Positions 9,113 to 18,074 of a stretch of 64,000 nt of DNA are shown piece after piece. Source of the DNA: Bradyrhizobium sp. NAS96.2 (lineage in GTDB: Bacteria; Pseudomonadota; Alphaproteobacteria; Rhizobiales; Xanthobacteraceae); assembly GCF_001908235.1 (NCBI RefSeq), contig NZ_LGHK01000023.1, positions 21,213 through 85,212 of the forward strand, written 5' to 3'. The notes under the pieces were generated by a model, which worked only from the letters and a program-made list of their open reading frames with translations, was not told the DNA's origin and did not search any database. How positions within the stretch are numbered: the stretch's first letter is position 1; every line of letters starts with the position of its first letter. Both the position numbers and the translations under genes were made by a program.

Positions 9113-10423
9113 GTGGATACTCAGAGGATCGATGCTGTCGTGATCGGAGCGGGCGCCGGCGGGCTGTGCGCCGCGGCGCGCCTCGCCCATGGCGGGTTGC
9201 ATACGCTCGTCGTCGACGACAAGGATCGGCTCGGCGGCCGCGCCTCGACCGAGGAGATCGACGGCTTCAAGGTCAATATCGGCGCGATCGCGATCGAGTT
9301 CGGCGGGGTGTTCGAGGAGACCTTCCACACCGTCGGCGCGCCGCTCGACATCCGCGCGCCGGAGCCCGCGAGCTCGTTCTTCATCGACGGTAAGGTGATC
9401 GATGTCGGCCGCGGCGGCTGGTCGCTGCTGCTCGGGCAGCTCACGAAACAGGCCTCGCGCATCCTGGAGAAATTCGCCGATGCCCGCTCCGGCAATCTGC
9501 CCGACGGACGGCAATCGACCGAGGACTGGCTGAAGGGCTACACCAGCAACGCCACGGTGCACGCGCTGTTCCGCAACCTCTGCGCGGCGATCTTCGCCTG
9601 CAACGCCGCCGAGCTGCCTGCCCGCGCCTTCCTCACCTATTTCACCAGCAAAGGCGCCTTCAAGAAATTCGGCTTCTGCCCGCAGGGCACGATCGGCGTC
9701 TGGAACAGCCTCGGCAGCGCGATCAAGCGCAACGGCGACATCTGGCTCGGCACGCCGGCGACCGCGATCCACAGCGCCAATGGCCGCGTCGAAGGCGTCA
9801 CCGTTCTGCGGAACGGCGAGCGGGTGCGGATCGACACCGATCTTGTCATCAGCAATGCCGGACCGAAAGCCACCGTCGCGCTCGCCGGCAGTGAAGCCTT
9901 CCCGGCGGATTACATCGCCAAGGTGAAGAACGACCTTCGTCCGGCCGCCAACATCGTCATCAATGTCGCGAGCCGCGAGCCGCTGATCAACCATCCCGGC
10001 ATCGTTACCTTCGGCAAGACGCGCCGGCTCTGCAACATGGCGAACCTCTCCGCCACCTGTCCGGAGCTGGCACCAGCCGGCTGGCACCTCTATGTCGCCT
10101 ATGCCGTGCCGGTGCCCGCGCTCGGCGATTTCGACGCCGATGCCGAGCTTGCGCTGGCGCTCGAAGATCTGCGCGAACAGTTCGCGAATTTCGACCAGGC
10201 GAAAGTCCTGTCGATCCGGGTGATGCGCGACGACTGGCCGGCGCAACGCAGCTGCGCCGGCTACGACCTGCCGCGCGAAACCGGCATCGAGGGCCTGTGG
10301 TGCGTCGGCGACGCGGTGAAGCAATATGGCAATGGCGGCACCCAGGCTTGCGCCGAGACCGCCAAGATCGTCACCGACGCGATCCTCGCCGCGCGCCCGC
10401 GCCGCTCGGCCGGCCGGGTTTGA
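9113..10423 (+). CDS. FAD-dependent oxidoreductase, phytoene desaturase-like
   Basis: A 436-residue flavoprotein. The N-terminal dinucleotide-binding motif is VVIGAGAGGLCAAARLAHGG, followed by DDKDRLGGRA; the C-terminal FAD motif is GLWCVGDAVKQYGNGGTQA. This pattern belongs to the phytoene desaturase/amine oxidase superfamily, which includes many desaturases outside carotenoid synthesis. The GTG at 9113 is chosen because GGGAGG sits six bases upstream. It is the first gene of the operon with the ABC importer and an acyl-CoA synthetase, which suggests it oxidises or desaturates the imported compound. No other carotenoid genes lie nearby. Confidence 0.82.
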   Translation: MDTQRIDAVVIGAGAGGLCAAARLAHGGLHTLVVDDKDRLGGRASTEEIDGFKVNIGAIAIEFGGVFEETFHTVGAPLDIRAPEPASSFFIDGKVIDVGRGGWSLLLGQLTKQASRILEKFADARSGNLPDGRQSTEDWLKGYTSNATVHALFRNLCAAIFACNAAELPARAFLTYFTSKGAFKKFGFCPQGTIGVWNSLGSAIKRNGDIWLGTPATAIHSANGRVEGVTVLRNGERVRIDTDLVISNAGPKATVALAGSEAFPADYIAKVKNDLRPAANIVINVASREPLINHPGIVTFGKTRRLCNMANLSATCPELAPAGWHLYVAYAVPVPALGDFDADAELALALEDLREQFANFDQAKVLSIRVMRDDWPAQRSCAGYDLPRETGIEGLWCVGDAVKQYGNGGTQACAETAKIVTDAILAARPRRSAGRV

Positions 10424-10428
10424 GCAAG

Positions 10429-11283
10429 ATGCCTACGACGATCCCGCATCCGACGCCGCAGGCAGCGCCGCTCACGGCAACGGCGACGGATGTCCTGCTG
10501 GAATTCCGTAACATCCGGATCGTCTACGACAACGCGATCGAGGCGATCCGCGATGTCTCGATCGCGGTGCCCGAGGGCAGCATCGTCGCTTTGCTCGGCT
10601 CCAACGGCGCCGGCAAGTCGACGCTGCTGAAGGCGATGTCCGGCATCCTCTACACCGAGGAAGGCGTGATCGAGAACGGCGGCATCCGCTTCCGCAATGA
10701 CGAGGTGCATCGTCTTGCGCCGGATGAACTGGTGCGCCGCGGCATCGTCCAGGTGCCGGAGGGCCGCCGCGTGTTCGCGGCGCTGACAACAGACGAGAAT
10801 TTGCAGATGGGCGGCTACACCAGGACCGGCGCCGAGGCGCGCGAGCGTCGCGACAAGGTGTTCGCGCTGTTCCCGCGGCTCCATGAGCGGCGCGATCAGA
10901 TCGCCGGCTACATGTCCGGCGGCGAGCAGCAGATGCTCGCGATCGGCCGCGCGCTGATGACCGATCCGGTGCTGCTGGCGCTCGACGAGCCCTCGCTCGG
11001 CCTCGCGCCGCTGATCATCGACCGCATCTACGAGGTGATCGTTCGCCTCCGCGACGAGCTGAAGATGACCGTGCTGTTGGTCGAGCAGAACGCGCAGCGC
11101 GCGCTGGATATCGCCGACTACGGCTACATCCTGGAGACCGGCCGCGTCGTGCTCGACGGCACGGCCAAAAAGCTCACCGCCAACGAGGATGTCCAGGAAT
11201 TCTACCTCGGCGTCTCCTCGTCCGGCCGCAAGAGCCTGCGGGACGTCAAGCATTACAAGCGCCGCAAGCGGTGGCTGTCGTGA
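10429..11283 (+). CDS. ABC transporter ATP-binding protein, LivF type
   Basis: One of the two ATPases of a branched-chain-type (HAAT) importer. Walker A is GSNGAGKSTLL, the signature is MSGGEQQMLAIGRALM, and Walker B is LLALDEPSLGLAP with LVEQNA behind it, typical of LivF. The family is about 235 residues; this one has about 20 extra N-terminal residues and a basic C-terminal tail (HYKRRKRW). ATG 10429 is used; a TTG three codons earlier overlaps the preceding stop. It works with the LivG, LivH and LivM-type proteins downstream. The setting points to an organic acid rather than an amino acid. Confidence 0.9.
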   Translation: MPTTIPHPTPQAAPLTATATDVLLEFRNIRIVYDNAIEAIRDVSIAVPEGSIVALLGSNGAGKSTLLKAMSGILYTEEGVIENGGIRFRNDEVHRLAPDELVRRGIVQVPEGRRVFAALTTDENLQMGGYTRTGAEARERRDKVFALFPRLHERRDQIAGYMSGGEQQMLAIGRALMTDPVLLALDEPSLGLAPLIIDRIYEVIVRLRDELKMTVLLVEQNAQRALDIADYGYILETGRVVLDGTAKKLTANEDVQEFYLGVSSSGRKSLRDVKHYKRRKRWLS

Positions 11284-12074
11284 CCGCGTTGCTCACGGTC
11301 GAGAACCTGTCCAAGCGCTTCGGCGGCCTGCACGCGGTCGCCGAAGTCAGCCTGCAGGTCAGCCCCGGCGAGATCTGCAGCGTGATCGGTCCGAATGGCG
11401 CCGGCAAGACCACGCTGTTCAACATGATCTCGGGCGTGCTGCGGCCGAGCGGCGGCCGGATCACCTTTGACGGGATCGACCTTTCGACGATTTCGCCGTG
11501 GAAGTTCGCCACTGTGGGCATCGGCCGCACCTTCCAGAATCTGGCACTGTTCAAGCACGGTACCGTGGTCGAGAACATCCTGACCGGCCGCCACACCCAT
11601 CTGCGCTCGACCGTGCTCGACGCCGTGGTGTTCTTCGGGCGCACCCGCAAGGAAGAGATCGCGGCCCGGCAGCGCGTCGAGCACATCATCGAATTCCTCG
11701 AGATCGAGCATATCAGGGACGCCGTCGTCGGCACCCTGTCCTATGGCCAGCAGAAGCGCGTCGAGCTCGCCCGGGCACTCGCCTGCGAGCCAAAACTGCT
11801 GCTGCTCGACGAGATGGTCTCCGGGATGAACCAGGAAGAGACCGAGGACATCGCGCGCTTCGTGCTCGACATCCGGGACGAGCTCGGCATCACCGTCGTG
11901 ATGATCGAGCATGAGATGCGCATCGTGATGGACATTTCTGACCGCATCCATGTGCTGAATTTCGGTCGCAAGATCGCCGAGGGCACGCCCGACGAGATCA
12001 GGCGCGATCCGGCCGTCGCGGAGGCCTATCTCGGCGGCCAGCGCGCTGAAGCGATGACAAAGGCAGGCGCATGA
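11280..12074 (+). CDS. ABC transporter ATP-binding protein, LivG type
   Basis: Second ATPase of the HAAT importer, 264 residues. Walker A is GPNGAGKTTLFNMISG, Q-loop region GRTFQNLALF, signature LSYGQQKRVELARAL, Walker B LLLLDEMVSGMN, then the switch His in MIEHEM. A GTG overlapping the preceding stop (GTGA) gives MTALLTVENLSKRFGG, the usual LivG start; another GTG lies three codons upstream (11271). Its own stop overlaps the next ATG (ATGA), so these genes are translated as a coupled unit. Confidence 0.9.
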   Translation: MTALLTVENLSKRFGGLHAVAEVSLQVSPGEICSVIGPNGAGKTTLFNMISGVLRPSGGRITFDGIDLSTISPWKFATVGIGRTFQNLALFKHGTVVENILTGRHTHLRSTVLDAVVFFGRTRKEEIAARQRVEHIIEFLEIEHIRDAVVGTLSYGQQKRVELARALACEPKLLLLDEMVSGMNQEETEDIARFVLDIRDELGITVVMIEHEMRIVMDISDRIHVLNFGRKIAEGTPDEIRRDPAVAEAYLGGQRAEAMTKAGA

Positions 12075-14008
12075 TGTCGACGCTGGACAGCCTGCGCACC
12101 ACCCATCCGCCGCTGCACGCTAGTGCCGTGCGCAGCGCATCTGCGGCAGGAGCCGACACGCTGCAGGCGGCTCTTGCGGATGCCGCCATCACCATCCCGC
12201 AGCTGCTGCGGCAGCGCGCCGCCATGCATGGTGATGCGCTGGCGCTGCGCGAGAAAGATTACGGCATCTGGAATCCGTATTCCTGGCGGCATTACTACGG
12301 GACCGCACGTGCCGTCGCGCTGGGCCTGCTCTCGCTCGGCATCAAGCCCGGCGATCGTATCGCCATCGCCGGCGAAAACACCCCGGAATGGTTCTACGCC
12401 GATCTCGGCGCCCAGATGATCGGCGCGGTCGCGGTTGGCATCTATCCGACCAATCCCTGGGTCGAACTGCAATATATCGTCAAGCATTCCGGCGCCCGCA
12501 TCGTCGTCACCGGCGATCAGGAGCAGACCGACAAGGTGCTCGACGCGATGGCCAACAATGGCGGTCTGCCGGATCTCGAAGCCATCGTCTGCATCGACAT
12601 GAAGGGCCTTCGGCACTATCGCCAATCGCAGCTGATGTCGTTCGCGGCGCTCTGCGAGCGCGGCACGACATATGCGCAGGAGAATCCGGAGGCCAACGCC
12701 ACCCTCGATCGCTTGATCAGCCAGGGCGCGCCCGACGATGTCTGCATCCTCGTCTACACCTCGGGCACGACGGGTCCGCCCAAGGGGGCGATGCTGACCC
12801 ATCGCAATCTCGTCTACGCCGCCTATGCCTACGCCAAAACCGTCCGGATCGCCGACAAGCCGTTCGAGGCGGTGAGCTATCTGCCGCTGTGCCATGTCGC
12901 CGAACGCTGCTACGGCACGGTCACGCATCTCGTGCTCGGCGGCACGGTCTCGTTCGCCGAGTCGATCGACACCGTCGCGATCAACATCCGCGAGATCGCG
13001 CCGACGTTCTTTGTCGGCGTGCCGCGCATCTACGAGAAGCTGCAGCAGGGTTTTCTGTTCAGGCTGGGTGAGAGCGGCCAGCTGCGGCAGAGTTTCACCA
13101 AGGCCTGCCTCGCCTGGGGCCGCAGGCTGTCCGACCGCCGGCAGGCCGGCAAAGCCAATTGGCTCGATCACGCCGCCTATGGGCTTCTCTACCTCCTGAT
13201 GTTCCGCAATTTGCAGCGCCATCTGGGCTTCGCCTACAGCCGTCACCGGCTGTGCGCCGGCGCCTCGATCTCGCCCGAGACGCTGCGCTTCTTCGACATC
13301 ATCGGCCGTCCGGTGTCGCAAGGCTATGGCCTCACCGAAAGCGGCGGCGTCGCCTTCATCCAGACCGAGGGTCACCACCGGATCGGCGGCTGCGGCGTGC
13401 CGTTGCCCCAGACGGAATGGAAACTCGATGCCGACGGTGAGATCCTGCTGCGCAACCCCGGCGTCTTCAAAGGCTACTTCCTCGACGAGAAAGCCTCGAC
13501 TGCCTCGCTGGAACAAGACGGCTGGCTGCGCACCGGCGACATCATCGACATCCTCGACAATGGCGAGATTGCCGTGGTCGACCGCAAGAAGGCGATCATC
13601 ATCACTGCCGGCGGCAAGAACATCGCCCCGTCGGAGATCGAGAACGCGCTGAAGGATTCCGAATTCATCAAGGAAGCGATCGTGGTCGGCGAGGCCAAAA
13701 AGTACCTCGGCGCCATCGTGCAGGTCGATTACGACAATGTCGGCCGCTGGGCGCGCAACCGGGCGCTGGCCTACACCAACTACAAGTCGCTGTCGCAGCT
13801 GCCGGAAGTGCACGAGCTGGTCGAGCGCATCGTGGGCGAGACCAACAAGCGCTTCGCCCGGGTCGAGAACATCAGGCGCTTCGCCATCCTCGAGAAGGAG
13901 CTCGACCATGACGACGGCGAGCTGACCGCCACGCAGAAGGTGCGCCGCGCCATGATCGAGAAGAAGTTCGCGCGCGAGCTCGCGATCATCTACCGGGCGG
14001 AGGCCTGA
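12071..14008 (+). CDS. AMP-dependent acyl-CoA synthetase, long-chain type
   Basis: Activates a carboxylic acid to its CoA thioester through an acyl-adenylate. The 645-residue protein has the AMP-binding loop VYTSGTTGPPKGAMLTHRN, the motif GYGLTES, the adenylate-forming TGD (LRTGDIIDI) and the catalytic-lysine region ITAGGKNIAPSEIE. This last form is typical of long-chain FadD15-like synthetases. It sits between the ATPase and permease genes of the importer, in one operon, which implies that uptake is coupled to CoA activation (vectorial acylation). Large hydrophobic or aromatic acids are likely substrates, but chain length cannot be read from the sequence. Confidence 0.92.
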   Translation: MMSTLDSLRTTHPPLHASAVRSASAAGADTLQAALADAAITIPQLLRQRAAMHGDALALREKDYGIWNPYSWRHYYGTARAVALGLLSLGIKPGDRIAIAGENTPEWFYADLGAQMIGAVAVGIYPTNPWVELQYIVKHSGARIVVTGDQEQTDKVLDAMANNGGLPDLEAIVCIDMKGLRHYRQSQLMSFAALCERGTTYAQENPEANATLDRLISQGAPDDVCILVYTSGTTGPPKGAMLTHRNLVYAAYAYAKTVRIADKPFEAVSYLPLCHVAERCYGTVTHLVLGGTVSFAESIDTVAINIREIAPTFFVGVPRIYEKLQQGFLFRLGESGQLRQSFTKACLAWGRRLSDRRQAGKANWLDHAAYGLLYLLMFRNLQRHLGFAYSRHRLCAGASISPETLRFFDIIGRPVSQGYGLTESGGVAFIQTEGHHRIGGCGVPLPQTEWKLDADGEILLRNPGVFKGYFLDEKASTASLEQDGWLRTGDIIDILDNGEIAVVDRKKAIIITAGGKNIAPSEIENALKDSEFIKEAIVVGEAKKYLGAIVQVDYDNVGRWARNRALAYTNYKSLSQLPEVHELVERIVGETNKRFARVENIRRFAILEKELDHDDGELTATQKVRRAMIEKKFARELAIIYRAEA

Positions 14009-14881
14009 ATGCAGTATCTCGTCCAGCTCCTGATCTCCGGCCTTGCAATCGGCGCGATCTACGGCCTGATCGCGATGGGCTTTGCGGTGATCTACAAATC
14101 CACCGGGCTGGTCAATTTCGCCCAGGGCGAGATGACCATGATCACGGCATATATCGCCTGGACGATCTCGACCACGGTCAGCGGCAATGTGTTCGTCGTC
14201 GCATTGGGTGCAATCCTCGCCGCGGTCCTGCTCGGGCTCATCATCGAGCGGCTGGTGATGCGGCCGATGCTGGGCGAGCCGGTGTTCGCGACCGTGATGG
14301 TCACGATCGGACTCGCGGTGATCCTGCGCTCGGCGATCAACTTCATCTGGGACGCCTATCCGCATGGCCTCGATATCGGCATGGGCCGCGGCATCGTGCA
14401 TCTCGGCGGCATCGGCGTGCGCACCGGGCAGCTTGCCGTGATCGCGACGCTGCTGTTGCTGCTCGCTGCGATCTGGGCGTTCTTCCGCTACAGCAAGGTC
14501 GGTGTCGCGATGCGCGCGGTCGCGGCCGACGACCGCACCGCGCTGTTGATGGGCATCAGCGCCACAAAGGTCCATGCGCTGGCCTGGGCAGCGTCCTCCG
14601 TGATCGCCGGCATCGGCGGCGTGTTCTTCGCGCTGTCCTACGATTTGTCGCCGGCGATGTTCCAGCTCGGGCTGAAGGCGTTTCCGGCCACGATCCTGGG
14701 CGGGCTCGACGCCGTGCTCGGCTCCGGCCTCGGCGGCCTCCTGATCGGCATCACCGAAAACCTGGCGGGCGGCTATCTCGGCTCCGGCATGAAGGAGGTC
14801 GCGGGCTTTGCCATGATCATCGTGGTGCTGATGGTCCGCCCGTTCGGCATTTTCGGCGAACGCGATATCGAGAGGGTGTGA
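14009..14881 (+). CDS. ABC transporter permease, LivH type
   Basis: Inner-membrane permease of the HAAT importer, 290 residues with about eight membrane segments. Family marks are LISGLAIGAIYGLIAMGFAV at the start, STGLVNFAQGEM after the first helices, and TILGGLDAVLGSGLGGLLIG near the end. It starts directly after the synthetase stop, and its stop shares a base with the next ATG (TGATG). It pairs with the LivM-type protein to form the channel. Confidence 0.92.
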   Translation: MQYLVQLLISGLAIGAIYGLIAMGFAVIYKSTGLVNFAQGEMTMITAYIAWTISTTVSGNVFVVALGAILAAVLLGLIIERLVMRPMLGEPVFATVMVTIGLAVILRSAINFIWDAYPHGLDIGMGRGIVHLGGIGVRTGQLAVIATLLLLLAAIWAFFRYSKVGVAMRAVAADDRTALLMGISATKVHALAWAASSVIAGIGGVFFALSYDLSPAMFQLGLKAFPATILGGLDAVLGSGLGGLLIGITENLAGGYLGSGMKEVAGFAMIIVVLMVRPFGIFGERDIERV

Positions 14882-15927
14882 TGCGGACCGGCGATTACAG
14901 GCAGAGCTATGGCGAGCTGGTTGCGCTGATCGATTCCCCGCCGGTGTGGCTGTGGTCAGCCGTGCTGCTGCTGGCGCTGATCGCAGCGCCCTATTTGCTG
15001 AACTCCTACGCGCTGTCGTTCCTGATGATCATCCTGATCACGGTGACCGGCGCGCTCGGGCTCAACATCCTGACCGGCTACACCGGCCTGATCTCGCTCG
15101 GCCATGTTGGCTTCCTCGTCACCGGCGCTTATGCCTATGCGGTGCTGGTGTCGAAATATCACATGCCGCCGCTGGTCGGCTTCCTCGGCGCCGGCATCGT
15201 GCCGGCGCTGGCGAGCCTGATCGTCGGTGCGCCATCGCTGCGGCTCAAGGGGCTCTATCTCGCCATCACCACGCTCGCCTTCTCCTTCATCATCAACACC
15301 GTGATCCTGGAGATGCGCTGGCTCACCAATGGCGCCCGCGGCATCCAGGTGCAGCGGCCGGAGATCTTCGGCATCGGCTTCGACGGCGATGCCGCCTTCA
15401 CCTATCTCTGCCTCGCGATCGCGGCGCTGACGTTGTTCGCCACCCTCAACATCCGCCGCAGCCGGGTCGGCCGCGCCTTCGTCGCGATCCGCGACAACGA
15501 CACCGCGGCCCGCGTGATGGGCATCAATCTGCACGCCTACAAGCTGTTCGCCTTCGTCACCTCCGCCTTCATCACCGGGATCGCCGGCGCGCTCTACGGC
15601 ATCTATCTCTCCTTCGTCAGCGTCGAAGGCTTTCCGTTCCTGCTCTCGATCGAGGCGCTGGCGATCCTGATCGTCGGCGGGCTCGGCTCGGCGCTCGGCG
15701 CCGTGCTCGGCACCGTCCTGATCGTGCTGCTGCCGGAGGCGACCAGGCTCGTCTTCAGCCTGTTCAGCGCGCAGATGGACGCGACCTTCACGACCGGGGC
15801 GCAAGAGCTGAAGAGCATGCTCTACGGCCTCGTCATCATCCTGTTCCTGCGCTTCCAGCCGAGGGGGCTGGTCGGCGCCTGGCACGACGTCAAGCGGACC
15901 TGGGTGCACTGGCCGCTGCGCTACTAA
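14881..15927 (+). CDS. ABC transporter permease, LivM type
   Basis: Second permease of the HAAT importer, about 348 residues with eight to ten membrane segments. Typical motifs are LNILTGYTGLISLGHVGF, then RSRVGRAFVAIRDNDTAARVMGI, the cytoplasmic loop contacting the ATPase, and GGLGSALGAVLGT near the C-terminus. ATG 14881 is used; a GTG one codon earlier would give a GTGA overlap with the preceding gene. The binding-protein gene follows 32 bases later. Confidence 0.92.
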   Translation: MRTGDYRQSYGELVALIDSPPVWLWSAVLLLALIAAPYLLNSYALSFLMIILITVTGALGLNILTGYTGLISLGHVGFLVTGAYAYAVLVSKYHMPPLVGFLGAGIVPALASLIVGAPSLRLKGLYLAITTLAFSFIINTVILEMRWLTNGARGIQVQRPEIFGIGFDGDAAFTYLCLAIAALTLFATLNIRRSRVGRAFVAIRDNDTAARVMGINLHAYKLFAFVTSAFITGIAGALYGIYLSFVSVEGFPFLLSIEALAILIVGGLGSALGAVLGTVLIVLLPEATRLVFSLFSAQMDATFTTGAQELKSMLYGLVIILFLRFQPRGLVGAWHDVKRTWVHWPLRY

Positions 15928-15959
15928 CAAAAAAGGCACAACGCCATGAGGAGGAGACA

Positions 15960-17120
15960 ATGATCAAACATCTGACGGCAGCCGCGCTGCTGCTTTCCAC
16001 CGCCCATCTTGCCATCGGCCCGGCCGTGGCCGCCGACCCCGGGATCACCGACACCGAGATCCTGATCGGCGACGTCGAGCCTCTGACCGGCCCGCCGGCA
16101 CTGCTCGGCGTCGCGGCCTCGATCGGCCACAAGATCGCGATCGCGGAAGCCAACGCCGCCGGCGGCATCAACGGCCGTAAGATCAAATATGTGCTGGAGG
16201 ACGACGGCTACGTCACCGCGCGCACCATCCAGGGCGTCAAGAAGGTGATCGACGTCGACAAGGTGTTCGCGATGATCGGCATTTCCGGCTCCGGCCAGTC
16301 GATCGCCGTGATGCCGGTGCTGGAAAAATCCGGCATCCCGACCGTGATCGACGTCGCGCCGGTCAAATTCCTGTGGGAGGCGCCGCGCAAGAACGTGTTC
16401 GTGGTCGGGCAATCCTATGAGGAAGGTATCATCCACCTTGTCAACTTCCTCGCCGACAAGAACCCCGGCAAGAAATGGGGACTGATCACCCAGGACGACG
16501 ATTACGGCATCACCGTGCGCGACGGCTTCGATTCCGTGGTCAAGGCCAAGAAGCTGAATGTCGTCTACAGCGGCAATTACAAGAAGGGCCAGCAGGACTT
16601 CTCGTCCGACATGCTGCAGCTGAAGGATTCGGGCGCCGAGGTGTTCCTGGCCGGCGGCATCATCGCCGAGAACATCGCGATGATGAAGGAGATCGAGAAG
16701 CTCAGCATCAAGCCGGTGACCGGCATCTTCTGGCCCGGCCGCATCGAGCCGGTGCTGAAGCTGATGGGGCCGGCGGGCGATGGCATCTACGCTGTCGACT
16801 ATGTCGAGCCGTTCGCCGGCACGGCCGGCAAGGCTTTCCTGGAGAAGGCCAAGCCGCTGGTCTCGGAAGCCGAGTTCAAAGGCATCAACCGCTACACTAT
16901 GACCGGCTATGCCGCCGCGAAGGTCCTGATCGCGGCGATCGAGCGCTGCGGCAAGCAGCCGACCTGGGCCTGCACCATCGCGGAGCTGGAGAAGACCAAG
17001 AACGTCGAGACCGGCGTGATGGCACCGATCAGCTTCGGCCCCGGCGTCCGCTTCTCCAACCAGAAGCTGCAGATCATGCAGGCTGATGCGAAAACGCTCA
17101 GCTTCAAGCCGGTGAATTAA
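15960..17120 (+). CDS. ABC transporter substrate-binding protein, LivJ/LivK-like
   Basis: Periplasmic binding protein of the HAAT importer, 386 residues, with a signal peptide cut near AVAADPG (residue 24). The mature start, GITDTEILIGDVEPLTGP, is the classic Peripla_BP_6 beginning, followed by ANAAGGINGRKI and the hinge region. Family relatives serve amino acids, aromatic acids and other carboxylates. GAGGAG upstream supports the ATG at 15960; the same frame is open far upstream across the permease gene but is not coding there. A second, divergent binding protein at 27,027 may share this channel. Confidence 0.9.
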   Translation: MIKHLTAAALLLSTAHLAIGPAVAADPGITDTEILIGDVEPLTGPPALLGVAASIGHKIAIAEANAAGGINGRKIKYVLEDDGYVTARTIQGVKKVIDVDKVFAMIGISGSGQSIAVMPVLEKSGIPTVIDVAPVKFLWEAPRKNVFVVGQSYEEGIIHLVNFLADKNPGKKWGLITQDDDYGITVRDGFDSVVKAKKLNVVYSGNYKKGQQDFSSDMLQLKDSGAEVFLAGGIIAENIAMMKEIEKLSIKPVTGIFWPGRIEPVLKLMGPAGDGIYAVDYVEPFAGTAGKAFLEKAKPLVSEAEFKGINRYTMTGYAAAKVLIAAIERCGKQPTWACTIAELEKTKNVETGVMAPISFGPGVRFSNQKLQIMQADAKTLSFKPVN

Positions 17121-17143
17121 GCTGCTTCCGCAAACTCGACTCA

Positions 17144-17270
17144 CCTCTCCCGCTTGCGGGGGAGGTCATATCGCATCGAAGATGCGATATGGGTGGGGGC
17201 TCTTTCCGCACAACGAGTGTCTCTTTGCGGAGCCACCCCCACCCCAACCCTCCCCCGCAAGCGGGAGAGG
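17144..17270. repeat. Long inverted repeat, Bradyrhizobium-type interspersed element
   Basis: Two perfect 22-base arms (17,144-17,165 and 17,249-17,270) with core CCCGCTTGCGGG / CCCGCAAGCGGG enclose a smaller palindrome near 17,167-17,190 (ATATCGCATC / GATGCGATAT). It lies between the binding-protein stop and the next gene and can fold into a long stem. A solo arm is present at 1098-1120. Confidence 0.8.
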
Positions 17271-17321
17271 GAGAAGACCGCCGTCGCGGCATTGCGTCGC
17301 CCGGATCGATGGAGTGAGAAG

Positions 17322-18068
17322 ATGAAGGTCCTAATCGTATTTGCCCATCAGGAGACGCAGTCGTTCAATGCTGCGCTGCTGGCGCGGTCGGTCGCGGAGC
17401 TCACCGCGCTCGGGCACACGGTCAGGATCTCCGATCTCTACGCCATGCGCTTCAACCCGGTGGCGACCGCCGACGACTTTGGTACGCGGCGGTTTCCCGA
17501 CCGGCTGCAATATGACCGCGAGCAGAAATACAATCTGCAACATGGCGCGCTCAGCGGCGACATCGCCGCCGAGATCGAGAAGCTATTGTGGTGCGACCTG
17601 CTGATCCTACAGTTTCCGCTGTGGTGGTTCTCCGTCCCCGCCATCATGAAGGGCTGGATCGACCGTGTGTTCGTCAACGGAGCAATTTACGGCAGCGGCC
17701 GCCGCTACGACACCGGTGGCCTTGCCGGCCGCCGCGCCATGGTCGTGACCTCGACCGCCGCCTATCCCGGCATGTGCGCGCCCGACGGACTGGTCGGCGC
17801 ACTCGATGTGGTGCTGTGGCCGATCCAGAACGGCATGCTGGCCTATGCTGGCTGCAAGGTGCTGCCGCCCTTCGTGTCGTATTCGGTGAACTTCGTCGAT
17901 GAAGCGACGCGCCATCGCTATCTCGACGACTACGCCGAGCGACTGCGGCAGATCGAGACGACCGAGCCGCTGTTCTTTCATCCGCTCGCGGACTTTGGAC
18001 AGGATTGGCGGCTGAAGCCGGGCATCGCGGCGCGGACCGTTGGGCAGGGCAAGCCGGTGGTGCCGTAA
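17322..18068 (+). CDS. NAD(P)H:quinone oxidoreductase-like flavodoxin-fold protein
   Basis: A 248-residue member of the flavodoxin_2 family (NQO1/KefF/MdaB-like), which uses FMN or FAD to pass two electrons from NAD(P)H to quinones or other acceptors. Visible marks are the start MKVLIVFAHQE with SFNAALL, and the flavin-binding stretch LILQFPLWWFSVPAIMKGWIDRVF, followed by GLAGRRAMVV. The ATG at 17,322 is used, since the upstream open frame runs through the repeat. It is convergent with the acyl-CoA dehydrogenase and follows the importer genes on the same strand. It may deal with quinones formed in the pathway, or be incidental. Confidence 0.85.
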   Translation: MKVLIVFAHQETQSFNAALLARSVAELTALGHTVRISDLYAMRFNPVATADDFGTRRFPDRLQYDREQKYNLQHGALSGDIAAEIEKLLWCDLLILQFPLWWFSVPAIMKGWIDRVFVNGAIYGSGRRYDTGGLAGRRAMVVTSTAAYPGMCAPDGLVGALDVVLWPIQNGMLAYAGCKVLPPFVSYSVNFVDEATRHRYLDDYAERLRQIETTEPLFFHPLADFGQDWRLKPGIAARTVGQGKPVVP

Positions 18069-18074
18069 GGCCCC

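Noticed and set aside
9113..10423. Carotenoid biosynthesis phytoene desaturase
   Set aside because: No crtB, crtE or other carotenoid genes nearby; the operon is catabolic, so only the superfamily is assigned.
14946..15959. N-terminal extension of the binding protein at 15,960
   Set aside because: The frame overlaps the LivM-type gene and is His/Arg-rich there; signal peptide and ribosome site mark 15,960.
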